Assembly: GCA_963697525.1 (NCBI GenBank)
Contig: OY969087.1
Coordinates: 2,852,001 to 2,916,000, forward strand
DNA length: 64,000 nucleotides
Origin: Bradymonas sp963697525
Lineage (GTDB): Bacteria > Myxococcota_A > Bradymonadia > Bradymonadales > Bradymonadaceae
Direction of reading: 5' to 3'
In this document: positions 1 through 8,975 of the stretch, one piece after another
How the letters are laid out: every line of letters begins with the position of its first letter
Numbering within the stretch: position 1 is the stretch's first letter
The notes under the pieces: model-generated
What the model saw: the letters and a program-made list of their open reading frames with translations, nothing else
The model's database searches: none
What the model was told of the DNA's origin: nothing
Translations under genes and position numbers: made by a program

Positions 1-2154
1 GCGATCATCGACGCCGAGCGCCAGCGCATCGAGGACGACGTCGCCCAGTTGTACGATGACCAGTTCATCGAGACCTGCCAGCCGTGGGCGATCCCCTACA
101 TCGCCGACCTCCTGGGGGTTCGGCTGCCGTCGATGCTCGGCGAGGCCGACGACACCACCACGCCGCGCGCGTACGTGGCCAACGCCCTGGGGTATCGACG
201 CCGCAAGGGCGTGCTGCGCACCCTCGAGGAGCTGACCACCAGCATCACCGGCTGGCCGACGGTGGCCGTGGAGTTTTACAAGCACCTGGCCGTCGCCCAG
301 CACGTCAACCATCCGCGCCCCGAGCGCACCGGCTTTGCCCGGGTGCGCGATACGGTGCGCATGCTCGACAACGGCGGCCCGTTCGAGTCGGTGCCACGCA
401 GCGCCGAGGTGCGTCTGGTGGAGAGCGCCCGGGGCCGCTATGGCGTGTCCAACCTGGGGCTCTTCTTGTGGCGGACCCGCGCCTATACCGTCACCGGCGT
501 GCGCCCTCGTCCGGCCGACGCCAGGGAGCCGGGCGTCGAGATGCCCGCCGAAGCGCAGCCGTTCCACGTGCACCCGCTGGGCAAGGACCTGCCCCTGTTC
601 AACCCCACGTCCGGGCAAGGAAACGCCTCCGAGCGCACCGGCGAGTTGGACGTGCCCGCGCCGCTTCGCACGCGGCGGCTCTACGACGAGCTCGAAGCCC
701 GGCGAGACCCGGCGAAGACCTTCGAGGGGCCGGGGTATTTCGGCGGCGACAGGCCACCGTTTGCGATCCACATATTGCCGCGTGAGCCCGAAGATGCCGG
801 CCCGCAGCCAGATCCGGTCGAGTTGGGGCCTGAGGACATCTATGTGTGCAATCTCGAGGTTTGGCGCGTGTCCGCGCTACCCGACGCCGACCGGCCGTGC
901 GCGTTGGTCGACCCGGAGCGCGGCCGGCTGGTCGTGCTGGGCGCGCCGCCGAAGTCCGAGGTCGTGGTCGACTATGCCTACGGCTCTCTGGCTGACGTGG
1001 GAGCCGGTCCCTACAACCGACAGGCGGCGGTCGAATCATGGTTGCACGAAGACGCCGCGGTCGACTTTCAAGTGGGGGTGGGCCGGCGCACCGACGGCAC
1101 GGACGACCAGGTCGTCGCCACCTTGCAGGCAGCGTTGGACCGTTGGAAGACGTGGGTGGAACAAAACCCGGGTGACCCCGCCGAGACGGTCCAGGGCGTC
1201 ATCGCCATTATGGACGACGACACCTACGCGCCGGCCGACAATCAGGACGCATTCGACGTCCCCATCCCCCGAGGCCACCGGTTGGCCATCGTCGGGGCCA
1301 CGTGGGGAGAGCGCAATATTGGCGAGCTCGTCGCCGACGAGGTTCGCCCGCATCTTGCGGGGGGCGTTCGGGTGGTGCCGGCGGGCATCGACGCGCTCGC
1401 CGAGCGGGCCACCGGCGAACTCGTCCTCGACGGGCTGCTCGTCGAAGGGGGCGTGGAAGCGACCGCCGGCGCGCTCGGGGCGCTGAGCATCTTTCACTGC
1501 ACGCTGGCGCCCGACCACGGCGGGGTCGACCTGTCGGCGGAAGCGTCGACCGAAGCCCACGTCGACCTGCGCATTCAAAAGAGCATCGTGGGGCCCGTCA
1601 CCGGCGGCGAGACGCGCGTCCGAGCCAGCGTCGGCGACAGCGTCGTCGACGCCGGTGGCACCGCGGCGGCCATCGCCGGTGCCCAACTCCAGCTCGATGT
1701 CGCCCGTTCGACCGTGCTGGGAACGACTGAGGTCGAGCGGCTGGAGGCCAGTGACTGCGTCTTCGACGGCGCGGTCGACGTCGACCGGCGCCAGGACGGG
1801 TGCGTGCGCTTTTGCTGGGCGCCGTCGGGCTCGCGGCTGCCCCGAGTGTATCGCTGCCAGCCACACACGGCGCTGGAGGCGGCGCGCGCCCAGAATCACA
1901 CGTTTACGCCCAACCAGGAACGCGCCCTGCAGGCCAGGCTGCGCCCGCGCTTCGTGTCTCGTCGATGGTGGCGGGCCGGCTATGCGCAGCTCGACCCCAA
2001 TACGGCCGTCGAGCTTCGCACGGGCGCCGACGGCGGCGCCGAGATGGGCGTCTACAACCACCTGCGCCAACCGCAGAGGCTGGCCAACCTGGCGGCCGCG
2101 CTCGACGAGCACCTGCGCGTGGGCATGTACGCCGGCATTTTCTTCGTGACGTAA
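1..2154 (+). CDS. Phage-tail/contractile-injection tail protein, 5' end cut off
   Basis: The frame is open from the first base, so the start lies outside the window; 717 codons are visible. The first 200 or so residues resemble the baseplate-associated tail proteins of contractile injection systems, with a stretch reading LYDDQFIETCQPW and then PYIADLLGVR. The middle is beta-rich. The C-terminal half (about residues 450-600) has short repeated hydrophobic strands that suggest a beta-helix. The gene is followed after 16 bases by a DUF6519 protein, the usual companion in extracellular contractile injection loci, and both are probably one operon with baseplate genes upstream of the window. The family assignment comes from recognising the conserved stretches; the exact baseplate role is inferred. 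Confidence 0.6.
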   Translation, partial: AIIDAERQRIEDDVAQLYDDQFIETCQPWAIPYIADLLGVRLPSMLGEADDTTTPRAYVANALGYRRRKGVLRTLEELTTSITGWPTVAVEFYKHLAVAQHVNHPRPERTGFARVRDTVRMLDNGGPFESVPRSAEVRLVESARGRYGVSNLGLFLWRTRAYTVTGVRPRPADAREPGVEMPAEAQPFHVHPLGKDLPLFNPTSGQGNASERTGELDVPAPLRTRRLYDELEARRDPAKTFEGPGYFGGDRPPFAIHILPREPEDAGPQPDPVELGPEDIYVCNLEVWRVSALPDADRPCALVDPERGRLVVLGAPPKSEVVVDYAYGSLADVGAGPYNRQAAVESWLHEDAAVDFQVGVGRRTDGTDDQVVATLQAALDRWKTWVEQNPGDPAETVQGVIAIMDDDTYAPADNQDAFDVPIPRGHRLAIVGATWGERNIGELVADEVRPHLAGGVRVVPAGIDALAERATGELVLDGLLVEGGVEATAGALGALSIFHCTLAPDHGGVDLSAEASTEAHVDLRIQKSIVGPVTGGETRVRASVGDSVVDAGGTAAAIAGAQLQLDVARSTVLGTTEVERLEASDCVFDGAVDVDRRQDGCVRFCWAPSGSRLPRVYRCQPHTALEAARAQNHTFTPNQERALQARLRPRFVSRRWWRAGYAQLDPNTAVELRTGADGGAEMGVYNHLRQPQRLANLAAALDEHLRVGMYAGIFFVT

Positions 2155-2170
2155 GACGCAAGAGGCATTG

Positions 2171-5092
2171 ATGAAGACGGATATCTCCCGCAGCACCTTC
2201 GACGCCCGCAAACGCTTCAGCGGCGTGCGCATGCAGCAGGGGCGCGTGCAGGTCGACGCCGACTGGAATGAGCAGCTCGATATCCAGCGCTACCGCCAGC
2301 GCACCACCCACACCGACGTTATCGGCACGGCCGGTGTGCCGCGCGTGATGGACGAGCAGGGGGGCGCCGATGGGTTCGCCGTGTCCGTGGCCGAGCCGCC
2401 GACGTCGCTGAAGCTTGCTGACGGGCGCCTCTATGTCGACGGCATTCTCTGCGAGCATTTGGCCGGCGACGTCGCTTCTGGCTTCGACCCGGTGGGGTTG
2501 GCTGACGAGGCCGAGCAGGGCGTGTATCTGGTCTATCTGGACGTATGGGAGCGTGCGGTGCACGCCGCCGAAGACCCCACCCTGGTCGACCCGGCGTTGT
2601 TGGTTCCCGACACCTCCGCGCGCGCCAAGGTGGAGTGGACGCTGCGGGCGACGCGGTGGACGCTGGACCAGGCGCCGGGCGGGGGTGACTGCGACACCTT
2701 GCTGGCGCAGGTGCGCCGCGGCGATGACCAGATGCCGCGCATGAGTGCGTTCGCCGACGCGTCCACGTCCGACGAGGGGCCGTGTGTGCTTCCGGCGCAG
2801 GCCGGCTATCGGGGCATCGAGAACCAACTATACCGAGTGGAGATCCACCGCGGCAGTGACGCCGGCACGCCGGGCTTGAAGTGGTCGCGGGAAAACGCCG
2901 CCGTGGTCTTCGCGGTCGACTCCATGACCGAGGACACGGTGCACCTGCGCGACGAGGGTGTCGCCGCCAAATTCGACCTGCCGAGCAGCTCGGTGATGGA
3001 GGTCGTCAGCCCGGCGCGCGAGGCGCGCGGGCTGGCCGGCCCCATGGTGCAACTGACGCGCAACCCCGCCGCCGGTGCGCGCGCGTTCGACGTGGATGTG
3101 CTCGACGACGACCAGACGGCGGTCTATGACGACATCGTGGCTGCGGGCGCCGACGGCGTGGTTCTTCGACGGTGGGACCACGGCGACGCCGCCAACTTTG
3201 ACGGCGGAGTCGTGCCCGTCGAGGAGGGCACGACCCTCGAGCTGGAGCGGGGCGTCCAGGTGGAGTTTGCGCCCGGCGAGCACCGCTATCGAAGCGGCGA
3301 CTACTGGCTGGTGGCGGCGCGCGCGGCCAACGACCGGCGCGGTTCGGGGCAGGTGTTATGGCCCGATGACCCTCAGCGGCCCGGCCAACCGGCGTTTCGC
3401 CCGCCGGAGGGGGTCCAGCATCACTTCGCGGCGCTGGCGCTGGTGCGCGTGGTCGACGACGGCGGGCTGCGCTACGAGCCGTTTGTGGTCGACGACGAGC
3501 CGGCGGATTGTCGAAAGCCGTTTGCCCCGCTGACCGACGTCCAGCAGGCCATCGACGAGCTGCGCTCCCTGGTGCGCCGTTGCTGCCAATTCGTGCTGCG
3601 CCCCGAGCGGCCGTGGCGCGCCGAGTTGGGGGCATTTTTGGAGGAGCACGACTCCGTCGAGATCTGCATCCCGCCGGAGACCGTCGCGCTGGAAACGCCG
3701 CTTGTGCTCGAGGGGCTCGACAACGTGCGCATCCACGGCGCCGGGCCCGCCTCCCGGCTCGATGCCGGGCAGGGACTGGGCGCGCTCGTCTTTGCCAACT
3801 GCGGCCAGGTGGAGGTCTACGACCTCGCCGTAGGCGCGGGCATCCAGCCCAACCAACCCGAGGTGGGGCGCGACGTCAGGGCGCACGGGGCCGTCACCTT
3901 CACCAACTGCACCGAGGTGGGCCTGCGCGACGTCGACGTCGACGTGCGACTGCGCGAAACCGACTACCAGCGCGCCTTCACCCACAGCACCGCCTGCGTC
4001 TATGCCCGCTTTTCTCAGAAGGACCACGCCCACAAGCCGCTGCCGGCGAATCAGTGGGGCGAGCCGACCAACAACCACGTGCGCTTCGTGGGCTGTACGC
4101 CCCACCTCGACGTCAGCGGCTGCAACTTTCACGTGGGATACCGCCAGCAGGGGCTGGTCGTGCTCGATGGCGGACGTGTACGCGTGCAGAACAACCGTAT
4201 CTGGTGTGACTCGGGGCCGCGCTTCAAGACGCTGGCGGCCAATAAGGAGTTTCGCAAACAGGTCGTCGACCGTCTCTTGGCCTGGTTTTCGGATCGCAAG
4301 CTCGGGGCTGACTTCCCCTACCGCCAAAAGGTCGAGCACAACGGGGTGAGCGCGTGGTTCGCGGGCGACCCGATGTCGAAGGAATTTGACCTATCCTGGC
4401 AGGATATCGTCGAGTTCGAAAACCCCGATGCAAAAACCGCGCGCGATCTGCAGACGTGCCTTCACAAGCGCGTCGACAAAATGATCTTTTCCAACGGCAT
4501 CCCCGAGATCGCTGGAGCCGAGAGGTGGCGCAAATGGCGCAATCGCCTCCAGAATATGCTCGACGGATTTGACTACGGTCTGGCGGGGGTGGTCGTCGCC
4601 GGGCGCATGGCCGACCGGGTGCGGGTGGTACAAAACGACATCGAGGGCTTTACCCGCGGGGTGCATGTCGGGCTGCAGAACGCGGCGGCCAACGACGTGC
4701 TCGTGCGCGACAACCACGTGGAGGTCCGCCTGCCCTACGGGTACAACCGCGAGCGTCACGCCATCTTCGTGGGAAACTTCGAGCGGGTGGCCATCCACGA
4801 CAACCGACTGACGGTGTCGGCCGCCATGCAGGCCTACCCGCAGTGCGACGGCGTGCGCGTCTACGGAACGCCGGGCCAGCAAATGATCATCAGCGGAAAT
4901 TGGGCCCGCGGCTTTCATCCGGGGATCCACACCGTCTTCATCGAGCCGCCGTACTTAAAGGCGCTTCAGGGGGTGTATACGGTCAGTGACAACCTCGCCT
5001 CCTGTCAATTGATGCGCACGCCCGACCCCCAGACCGGCGAGCATGTCGAGGTGGAGGAACCCGCCGTGGTCGATCTGCGCAACCGCGCTTGA
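2171..5092 (+). CDS. DUF6519 / right-handed beta-helix protein of a contractile-injection locus
   Basis: This 973-residue protein opens with the conserved DUF6519 signature (DISRSTFDARKRFSGVRMQQ, then a VDADWNEQ motif), known from proteins encoded beside phage-tail-like injection machines. The N-terminal 450 residues are the DUF6519 part. The rest (about 500-970) has N-N-V/I-R rungs typical of right-handed parallel beta-helices, as in tail fibres or carbohydrate-binding spikes. ATG at 2171 is preferred over an in-frame TTG three bases upstream because AGAGG sits at a normal distance. It probably forms an exterior fibre or adaptor of the particle; that role is inferred. Confidence 0.7.
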   Translation: MKTDISRSTFDARKRFSGVRMQQGRVQVDADWNEQLDIQRYRQRTTHTDVIGTAGVPRVMDEQGGADGFAVSVAEPPTSLKLADGRLYVDGILCEHLAGDVASGFDPVGLADEAEQGVYLVYLDVWERAVHAAEDPTLVDPALLVPDTSARAKVEWTLRATRWTLDQAPGGGDCDTLLAQVRRGDDQMPRMSAFADASTSDEGPCVLPAQAGYRGIENQLYRVEIHRGSDAGTPGLKWSRENAAVVFAVDSMTEDTVHLRDEGVAAKFDLPSSSVMEVVSPAREARGLAGPMVQLTRNPAAGARAFDVDVLDDDQTAVYDDIVAAGADGVVLRRWDHGDAANFDGGVVPVEEGTTLELERGVQVEFAPGEHRYRSGDYWLVAARAANDRRGSGQVLWPDDPQRPGQPAFRPPEGVQHHFAALALVRVVDDGGLRYEPFVVDDEPADCRKPFAPLTDVQQAIDELRSLVRRCCQFVLRPERPWRAELGAFLEEHDSVEICIPPETVALETPLVLEGLDNVRIHGAGPASRLDAGQGLGALVFANCGQVEVYDLAVGAGIQPNQPEVGRDVRAHGAVTFTNCTEVGLRDVDVDVRLRETDYQRAFTHSTACVYARFSQKDHAHKPLPANQWGEPTNNHVRFVGCTPHLDVSGCNFHVGYRQQGLVVLDGGRVRVQNNRIWCDSGPRFKTLAANKEFRKQVVDRLLAWFSDRKLGADFPYRQKVEHNGVSAWFAGDPMSKEFDLSWQDIVEFENPDAKTARDLQTCLHKRVDKMIFSNGIPEIAGAERWRKWRNRLQNMLDGFDYGLAGVVVAGRMADRVRVVQNDIEGFTRGVHVGLQNAAANDVLVRDNHVEVRLPYGYNRERHAIFVGNFERVAIHDNRLTVSAAMQAYPQCDGVRVYGTPGQQMIISGNWARGFHPGIHTVFIEPPYLKALQGVYTVSDNLASCQLMRTPDPQTGEHVEVEEPAVVDLRNRA

Positions 5093-5128
5093 TCGACCGC
5101 CGCCGTCGGCTTATCCTAAAGGGGCCGC

Positions 5129-5156
5129 ACGATTCCAAGGTCGGTGACCGAATCGT
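5129..5156. other. Hairpin just downstream of the DUF6519 gene
   Basis: ACGATTC pairs with GAATCGT, and GGTC pairs with GACC inside it around a 3-base loop. No T-run follows, so it may protect the 3' end or simply be a chance palindrome. Confidence 0.35.
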
Positions 5157-5225
5157 TGACAGAGCCTTGTGCACTGAATGCGTGAAGGAAGGGCGTTCGA
5201 ACCCCCGCGGATATGCAAGCATTGG

Positions 5226-5258
5226 AAAAGGCCGCTCTTCGGGGCGGCCTTTTCTGTA
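5226..5258. terminator. Bidirectional rho-independent terminator with TTCG tetraloop
   Basis: AAAAGGCCGC pairs with GCGGCCTTTT, closed by T-G and C-G pairs around a TTCG loop. T-rich tails exist on both strands. It lies between the convergent DUF6519 gene (+) and the mannosyltransferase gene (-), so it can serve both. Confidence 0.85.
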
Positions 5259-5268
5259 TAGGCCGGCC

Positions 5269-6357
5269 TTAACGGGGGCGCAGCAAGTTCCGATAGCGAT
5301 CACCGAGCACTCCCCATCGAAAGCCCGATACGTCCACCGGCGCGGACTCGCGCACCCTCGATGGCTGGGCGCACAGCTCCGCCAGGCGGTCGGTGAGCGC
5401 GGCGATCTCGCGCTCGGCGTCGTCGGGATACGAGGCATACAGCCAATCCGGGGGTACGTACTCGGGATAGGCGAGGCGGTTGGGCGCGAGCGGACGGCAG
5501 CCGAGGGCCATCGCCTCGAGCATCGCCAGTCCCTGAAATTCGTGGAGCGCGCTCGACACGACCAGGTCACAGTTGGCCAGGAGCCCGCAATAGGTGTCCG
5601 GGTCTTCGACATAGCCCCAGGTGGCGATGTGCTCGCCCAGATCGCGCTGGGCGCGGTCGAAGGCGTCGGGCCGGCGGCGAAATTGCTGCCCGACGACGTG
5701 CAGCGCGAAGTCGAGCCCGCGGGCGCTCACCCGGCGCAGCGCCTCGAAGAAGCGATCGGGCGCCTTGTCGTACTCCCAGCGGTGGTTCCACACGATCGAC
5801 AGCGGCCCCGAGCGCGGCGTCGGCGGGCCGAAGCAACCGTCGTCGAGCGGCACGGGCAGGACGTGCGCGCGCTGTCGGATGCGCTCGACGACCCCGTCGG
5901 GCACGCCGTCGGGCATGCGTCGGAGGAAGGCGTCGGCGCCGTCGAGGAAGCTGTCGCAGTTGTGCCGCGAGTTGAACGCCACGCGGTCGGCGCATAGCGC
6001 GCTGTACAGGTTGACCACCGCCGGGGTGACGTCCTCGTGCTGGCCGGGACTTGTGGGGAAGGCAAATTGATTCTCGTGGAAATACACCACGTTGAGGGCG
6101 CCAGCGAGGCCGGGGGCGAAGCCGCGAAGCGCTGATAGATCGACCATCGAGGTCGCCAGCACGACGTCCCACGTCTGCTCGAGCACGTGGCGGTGGCCGA
6201 ACGCCCAGGTCAGGGCGTTCCCACGGATGCGCCAGCGGAAGTGGCGCGCGGGCAGGGCGAGCATCGTCCAGTCGTGCTCGTCGAGGTGATCGGCGAGGCC
6301 GCGCCGCCAGCGCCGGTGGCTGGCGGCGTCGTAGCCGGAGAGGCACAGAATACGCAT
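5269..6357 (-). CDS. tRNA-queuosine alpha-mannosyltransferase-type glycosyltransferase (DUF3524/GT4)
   Basis: This 362-residue protein matches the GTDC1/QTMAN family, in which the vertebrate member mannosylates queuosine in tRNA-Asp. Visible hallmarks are the N-terminal G-(G/Y)-x-S-H-type start (SGYDAASHRRW), WRIRGNALTW, VVYFHENQ at about residue 105, WNHRWEYDK at about 180, and the C-terminal nucleotide-sugar site LHEFQGLAMLEAMALGC. The DUF3524 half is followed by a GT-B C-terminal half. The start ATG at 6357 lies 2 bases after the stop of the lipoprotein gene upstream, so the two are co-transcribed. In bacteria the exact sugar and tRNA are less certain; family membership is clear. Confidence 0.8.
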   Translation of the reverse strand: MRILCLSGYDAASHRRWRRGLADHLDEHDWTMLALPARHFRWRIRGNALTWAFGHRHVLEQTWDVVLATSMVDLSALRGFAPGLAGALNVVYFHENQFAFPTSPGQHEDVTPAVVNLYSALCADRVAFNSRHNCDSFLDGADAFLRRMPDGVPDGVVERIRQRAHVLPVPLDDGCFGPPTPRSGPLSIVWNHRWEYDKAPDRFFEALRRVSARGLDFALHVVGQQFRRRPDAFDRAQRDLGEHIATWGYVEDPDTYCGLLANCDLVVSSALHEFQGLAMLEAMALGCRPLAPNRLAYPEYVPPDWLYASYPDDAEREIAALTDRLAELCAQPSRVRESAPVDVSGFRWGVLGDRYRNLLRPR

Positions 6358-6359
6358 CG

Positions 6360-6941
6360 TCAGGGCTTCTGCGGCGCGGCGTCGGGCTGCTTGGCTGGCG
6401 CCGACTTGGGCGCGGGCGCGCTCTGGGCGGGCGGCGCCGTCTGCGTGTTCAACACCAGGCGCGTAAACCCGGCGCGCCGGGCGGCGGCGATGGCCTCGGT
6501 GACCACCTTCTGGGTCGCCTTCGGGGCGACGTTGAGCTCCACCGACGCCGTCGCCCGCTGGGCGTGCACCTTGGCCAGGGCGGCAACGAATTTGTCGACG
6601 CTCGCGTAGTTTTGGCCGGCCAGGGTGTAGTGTCCCTGAGAGTCGACGCCGACCTCGACCTTGGGCGGCGTGGCCGGCGACTTGGGCTTGGCTTCTTTCT
6701 TGGCCGCCTCGGCCTTTTCGGGCGGGCTGGGCTCGAGCTCGGCCTTCTTCATGCTGCTGGAGTACAGCACGAGCTTCTGGCGGTCGGTCTTTTTGGCGGC
6801 CGTGCCCGCCTGGGCGGCCACCTCGGCCCCGGTGGGACGCTTTTCGGCCTTGCGCTGGGGGCCTTTGGGGGTGCAGGCGCCCAATAGGATGGCGAGGGCC
6901 AGCAGGGCGAAGCGACGCGGACGACGGGACGGCTGTGGCAT
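6360..6941 (-). CDS. Lipoprotein with ExbD/TolR-like periplasmic domain
   Basis: This 193-residue protein has a signal sequence ending in lipobox LLGAC. A charged Lys/Glu/Pro/Ala linker follows, then about 70 residues (VEVGVDSQGHYTLAG to RAGFTRLVLNT) that look like the ExbD/TolR periplasmic fold, then a Pro/Ala-rich tail. Normal ExbD is anchored by a transmembrane helix and energised by ExbB; here a lipid anchor replaces the helix and no exbB is nearby. ATG at 6941 is chosen over an upstream ATG because GGAG precedes it at good spacing and it begins a clean signal peptide. The rpsD terminator lies immediately upstream of the ribosome-binding site. Confidence 0.65.
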   Translation of the reverse strand: MPQPSRRPRRFALLALAILLGACTPKGPQRKAEKRPTGAEVAAQAGTAAKKTDRQKLVLYSSSMKKAELEPSPPEKAEAAKKEAKPKSPATPPKVEVGVDSQGHYTLAGQNYASVDKFVAALAKVHAQRATASVELNVAPKATQKVVTEAIAAARRAGFTRLVLNTQTAPPAQSAPAPKSAPAKQPDAAPQKP

Positions 6942-6955
6942 GACGAGTCTCCGGG

Positions 6956-6995
6956 CAAAAAAAGAAGCGCGATGAAGCAATAACTTCACCGCGCT
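6956..6995 (-). terminator. Rho-independent terminator of rpsD
   Basis: On the minus strand a 12-bp stem (AGCGCGGTGAAG with CTTCATCGCGCT, one mismatch) is followed by TTCTTTTTTT. It lies between rpsD and the ExbD-like lipoprotein gene and almost touches the latter's ribosome-binding site. Confidence 0.85.
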
Positions 6996-7001
6996 CTGTG
7001 T

Positions 7002-7030
7002 GATGTCGAGGCCGCATCGGCCCCGACATC
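7002..7030 (-). other. Second hairpin in the rpsD 3' region
   Basis: GATGTCGAGGCC pairs with GGCCCCGACATC with one mismatch around a 5-base loop. It has no T-run of its own and sits between the rpsD stop and the terminator. Confidence 0.45.
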
Positions 7031-7048
7031 CATTCTGTCGGGCCAGTC

Positions 7049-7660
7049 TTACAGACGCGGCGAGTAGTACTCGACGACCAGCGTCTCATCGACCTGCACC
7101 GGCACGTCTTCGCGGCCGGGAAGCTGGTCCATGGTGGCCGTCTTGGCGTTCTCGTCGACGGTCAGATAGCCGGGAAGGCGCAGCGACGGGTTGCCGATCG
7201 ACTCCTCGACCGCCGTCATGTTGCGGCTCTTCTCGCGTAGCGAGATCTGCATGCCCGGCTTGACGCGGAAGCTGGGGCGGTCGACCTTCTTGCCGTCGAC
7301 CTGCACGTGGCCGTGCACGACCATCTGGCGAGCCGCCGGGATGGTCGGGGCCAGCCCGGCGCGGAAGACCACGTTGTCCAGGCGCTGCTCGAGCAGGCGA
7401 AGCAGCATCAGACCGGCCGGCTCACGGGAGGCCTGGGCCTCGACGAACACGTTGCGAAGCTGCTGCTCGTTGATGCCGTAGTTGAAGCGCAGCTTCTGCT
7501 TGGCATACAACTGCTTTTTGAATTCGCTGAAGCGCTGGCGACCCTGCCCGTGCTCGCCGGGCGGATAGGGGCGGCGGTCGGCGATCTTTCTGGTCAACCC
7601 GGGAAGGTCAGTTCCCAGGCGACGGACGATGCGGAGTCGGGGACCCGTATAACGTGCCAT
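7049..7660 (-). CDS. rpsD: 30S ribosomal protein S4
   Basis: S4 binds 16S rRNA early in assembly of the small subunit and shapes the decoding region. The 203-residue protein has the S4 N-terminal RNA-binding part (RYTGPRLRIVRRLG, then RRPYPPGEHG) and the S4 domain at about 95-160 (RLDNVVFRAGLAPT, ARQMVVHGHVQVDG). The N-terminal zinc-binding cysteines of some S4 proteins are absent, so this is the zinc-free form. The start ATG has AAGGA upstream. The gene stands alone here rather than in the usual alpha operon with rpsM, rpsK, rpoA and rplQ, which are not in the window. Confidence 0.97.
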   Translation of the reverse strand: MARYTGPRLRIVRRLGTDLPGLTRKIADRRPYPPGEHGQGRQRFSEFKKQLYAKQKLRFNYGINEQQLRNVFVEAQASREPAGLMLLRLLEQRLDNVVFRAGLAPTIPAARQMVVHGHVQVDGKKVDRPSFRVKPGMQISLREKSRNMTAVEESIGNPSLRLPGYLTVDENAKTATMDQLPGREDVPVQVDETLVVEYYSPRL

Positions 7661-8281
7661 ATTCCTTACTCGGTATGTCTGATGCGATGAACACTGTCTG
7701 GCGCACCTGCGTGCCGGTCAAATTGGCCTCCACAGGCTCGTTACGCGCCAGATGATAACGAGATAAATCGAGATCGTGTTCCAGCGAATGCGGCGGCCGG
7801 GCTGCTCGCATGAGCGGCCGCGCGACCGCGTGCTGTCGCCGGAGGGGCAGTATCTTGCACATTTGGCCGAACAAAGCAAGTCTGGTTTCCCACCGGGGGC
7901 GCCCGATGATCGGCGCGCCCCTGATCAGCGAACATCGACGTTAAAGAGTTTTGAGACTCATGTGACAAGTTGCCTCGTTCGATCGGCAGCGGCCCCCGGG
8001 TCGCACCGGCCAACGCCCGTTAGAAGCCCGCAACGTGGGGCTTCCCGGCGAACCCAAAGCTGACGTCGATGCCAGATGGTGTTGGCCAAAGCGCCCACCC
8101 GCTCGGCCACATGGTCGGCCCCCGTTTGACTCGTGGGGCGCCCACTCTACCTTGGCGATGATCATCGATAGTACTCTGACGCGGCACAAACCGGCGGCTG
8201 GGCCGCTGCGGGGGCCGTCGACGACGAATGGATCGGCTGCATCGTCGTGCGTGACGGCCCGGCACCCCGCTGAGGCGGTCG
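7661..8281. other. 620-base non-coding stretch upstream of rpsD
   Basis: I see no credible gene here. It contains a possible rpsD promoter at 7940-7968 and an imperfect GC-rich hairpin around 7894-7921 that would lie in the rpsD leader. A long leader is consistent with autogenous control, but I recognise no known leader motif. The half near 8281 is the 3' side of the SDR gene. Confidence 0.5.
7940..7968 (-). promoter_or_regulatory. Candidate sigma-70 promoter for rpsD
   Basis: On the minus strand TTGTCA (-35), a 17-base spacer and TTTAAC (-10) point toward rpsD and would give a leader of about 270 bases. Confidence 0.4.
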
Positions 8282-8959
8282 CTATTGGATGAACATCGCA
8301 TCGCCCAGATGCTCGATGTCGTCCACTTCCAAGACGCCCACCGTCTCCGGCTGCAGCGCCGCGCGCAGCGCCGCCATGGCGACCTTTTCGCGGCGAAGCC
8401 CGCGCGTTTTCTTGGCCCACGCGTCGATCTCGGGGCGGTGAGAGGCGGCCTCGCCCATGGCGCCGGCGGCTTTGGCCACCAGCGGCGGGCCGGCGGTGAC
8501 CAGGACCGGGCGCAAGATCGCCGTGGCGATGCTCAGCCGCTGCAGGCTCGCCTCGGCGTCGAGCTTCGACTGCAAGTAGGCGTGGGGGACCTCCGGGGGA
8601 AGCTTGGCGCAGGACAGAAAGACGAATTTGGGCACGCCCGCGGCTTGCGCGGCGCGGGCGGCGGCGATGGGCGAGTCGCGGTTGAGCCGGGCGAAGGTCT
8701 GCTGCTGGGCGCGGCGTTCGTCGACAACGCCCACGCTGTGCACCAGCGCCTCACAGCCCTGGAGATGATCCTGCCACGCCCCGGTATCCAGCACGTCGGC
8801 GGCCACCCATTCGACGCCCTCGACCCAGGGCTCGTCGATGTCGGGCCGGCCGCCGCGCGACACGCTGATCGGCCGGTGGCCCATGGCGACCGTCAGGCGA
8901 CAGATCTCGGTGCCGATAAATCCACTGCCACCGAGCACACACACCTTGAATCGATCCAT
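8282..8959 (-). CDS. NAD(P)-binding atypical SDR-family protein
   Basis: This 225-residue protein starts with the Rossmann dinucleotide motif VLGGSGFIGTEICR. A VEWVAADVLD acidic turn and an LVHSVGVVDER strand follow, as in the NmrA/NDUFA9-like atypical short-chain dehydrogenases. The classical YxxxK pair is represented by YLQSK at about 140, which could be functional. Family members act as oxidoreductases, quinone-biosynthesis or assembly factors, or redox sensors; substrate is unknown. AAGGAG lies 6 bases before the ATG. It is divergent from the NERD-kinase gene and has tandem 17-base repeats in its leader. Confidence 0.75.
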   Translation of the reverse strand: MDRFKVCVLGGSGFIGTEICRLTVAMGHRPISVSRGGRPDIDEPWVEGVEWVAADVLDTGAWQDHLQGCEALVHSVGVVDERRAQQQTFARLNRDSPIAAARAAQAAGVPKFVFLSCAKLPPEVPHAYLQSKLDAEASLQRLSIATAILRPVLVTAGPPLVAKAAGAMGEAASHRPEIDAWAKKTRGLRREKVAMAALRAALQPETVGVLEVDDIEHLGDAMFIQ

Positions 8960-8975
8960 ACGACACTCCTTTTTG

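Noticed and set aside
5185..5215. TTCGAAC with flanking GC bases, looking like a tRNA T-arm
   Set aside because: No matching acceptor stem, anticodon arm or CCA end could be found around it.
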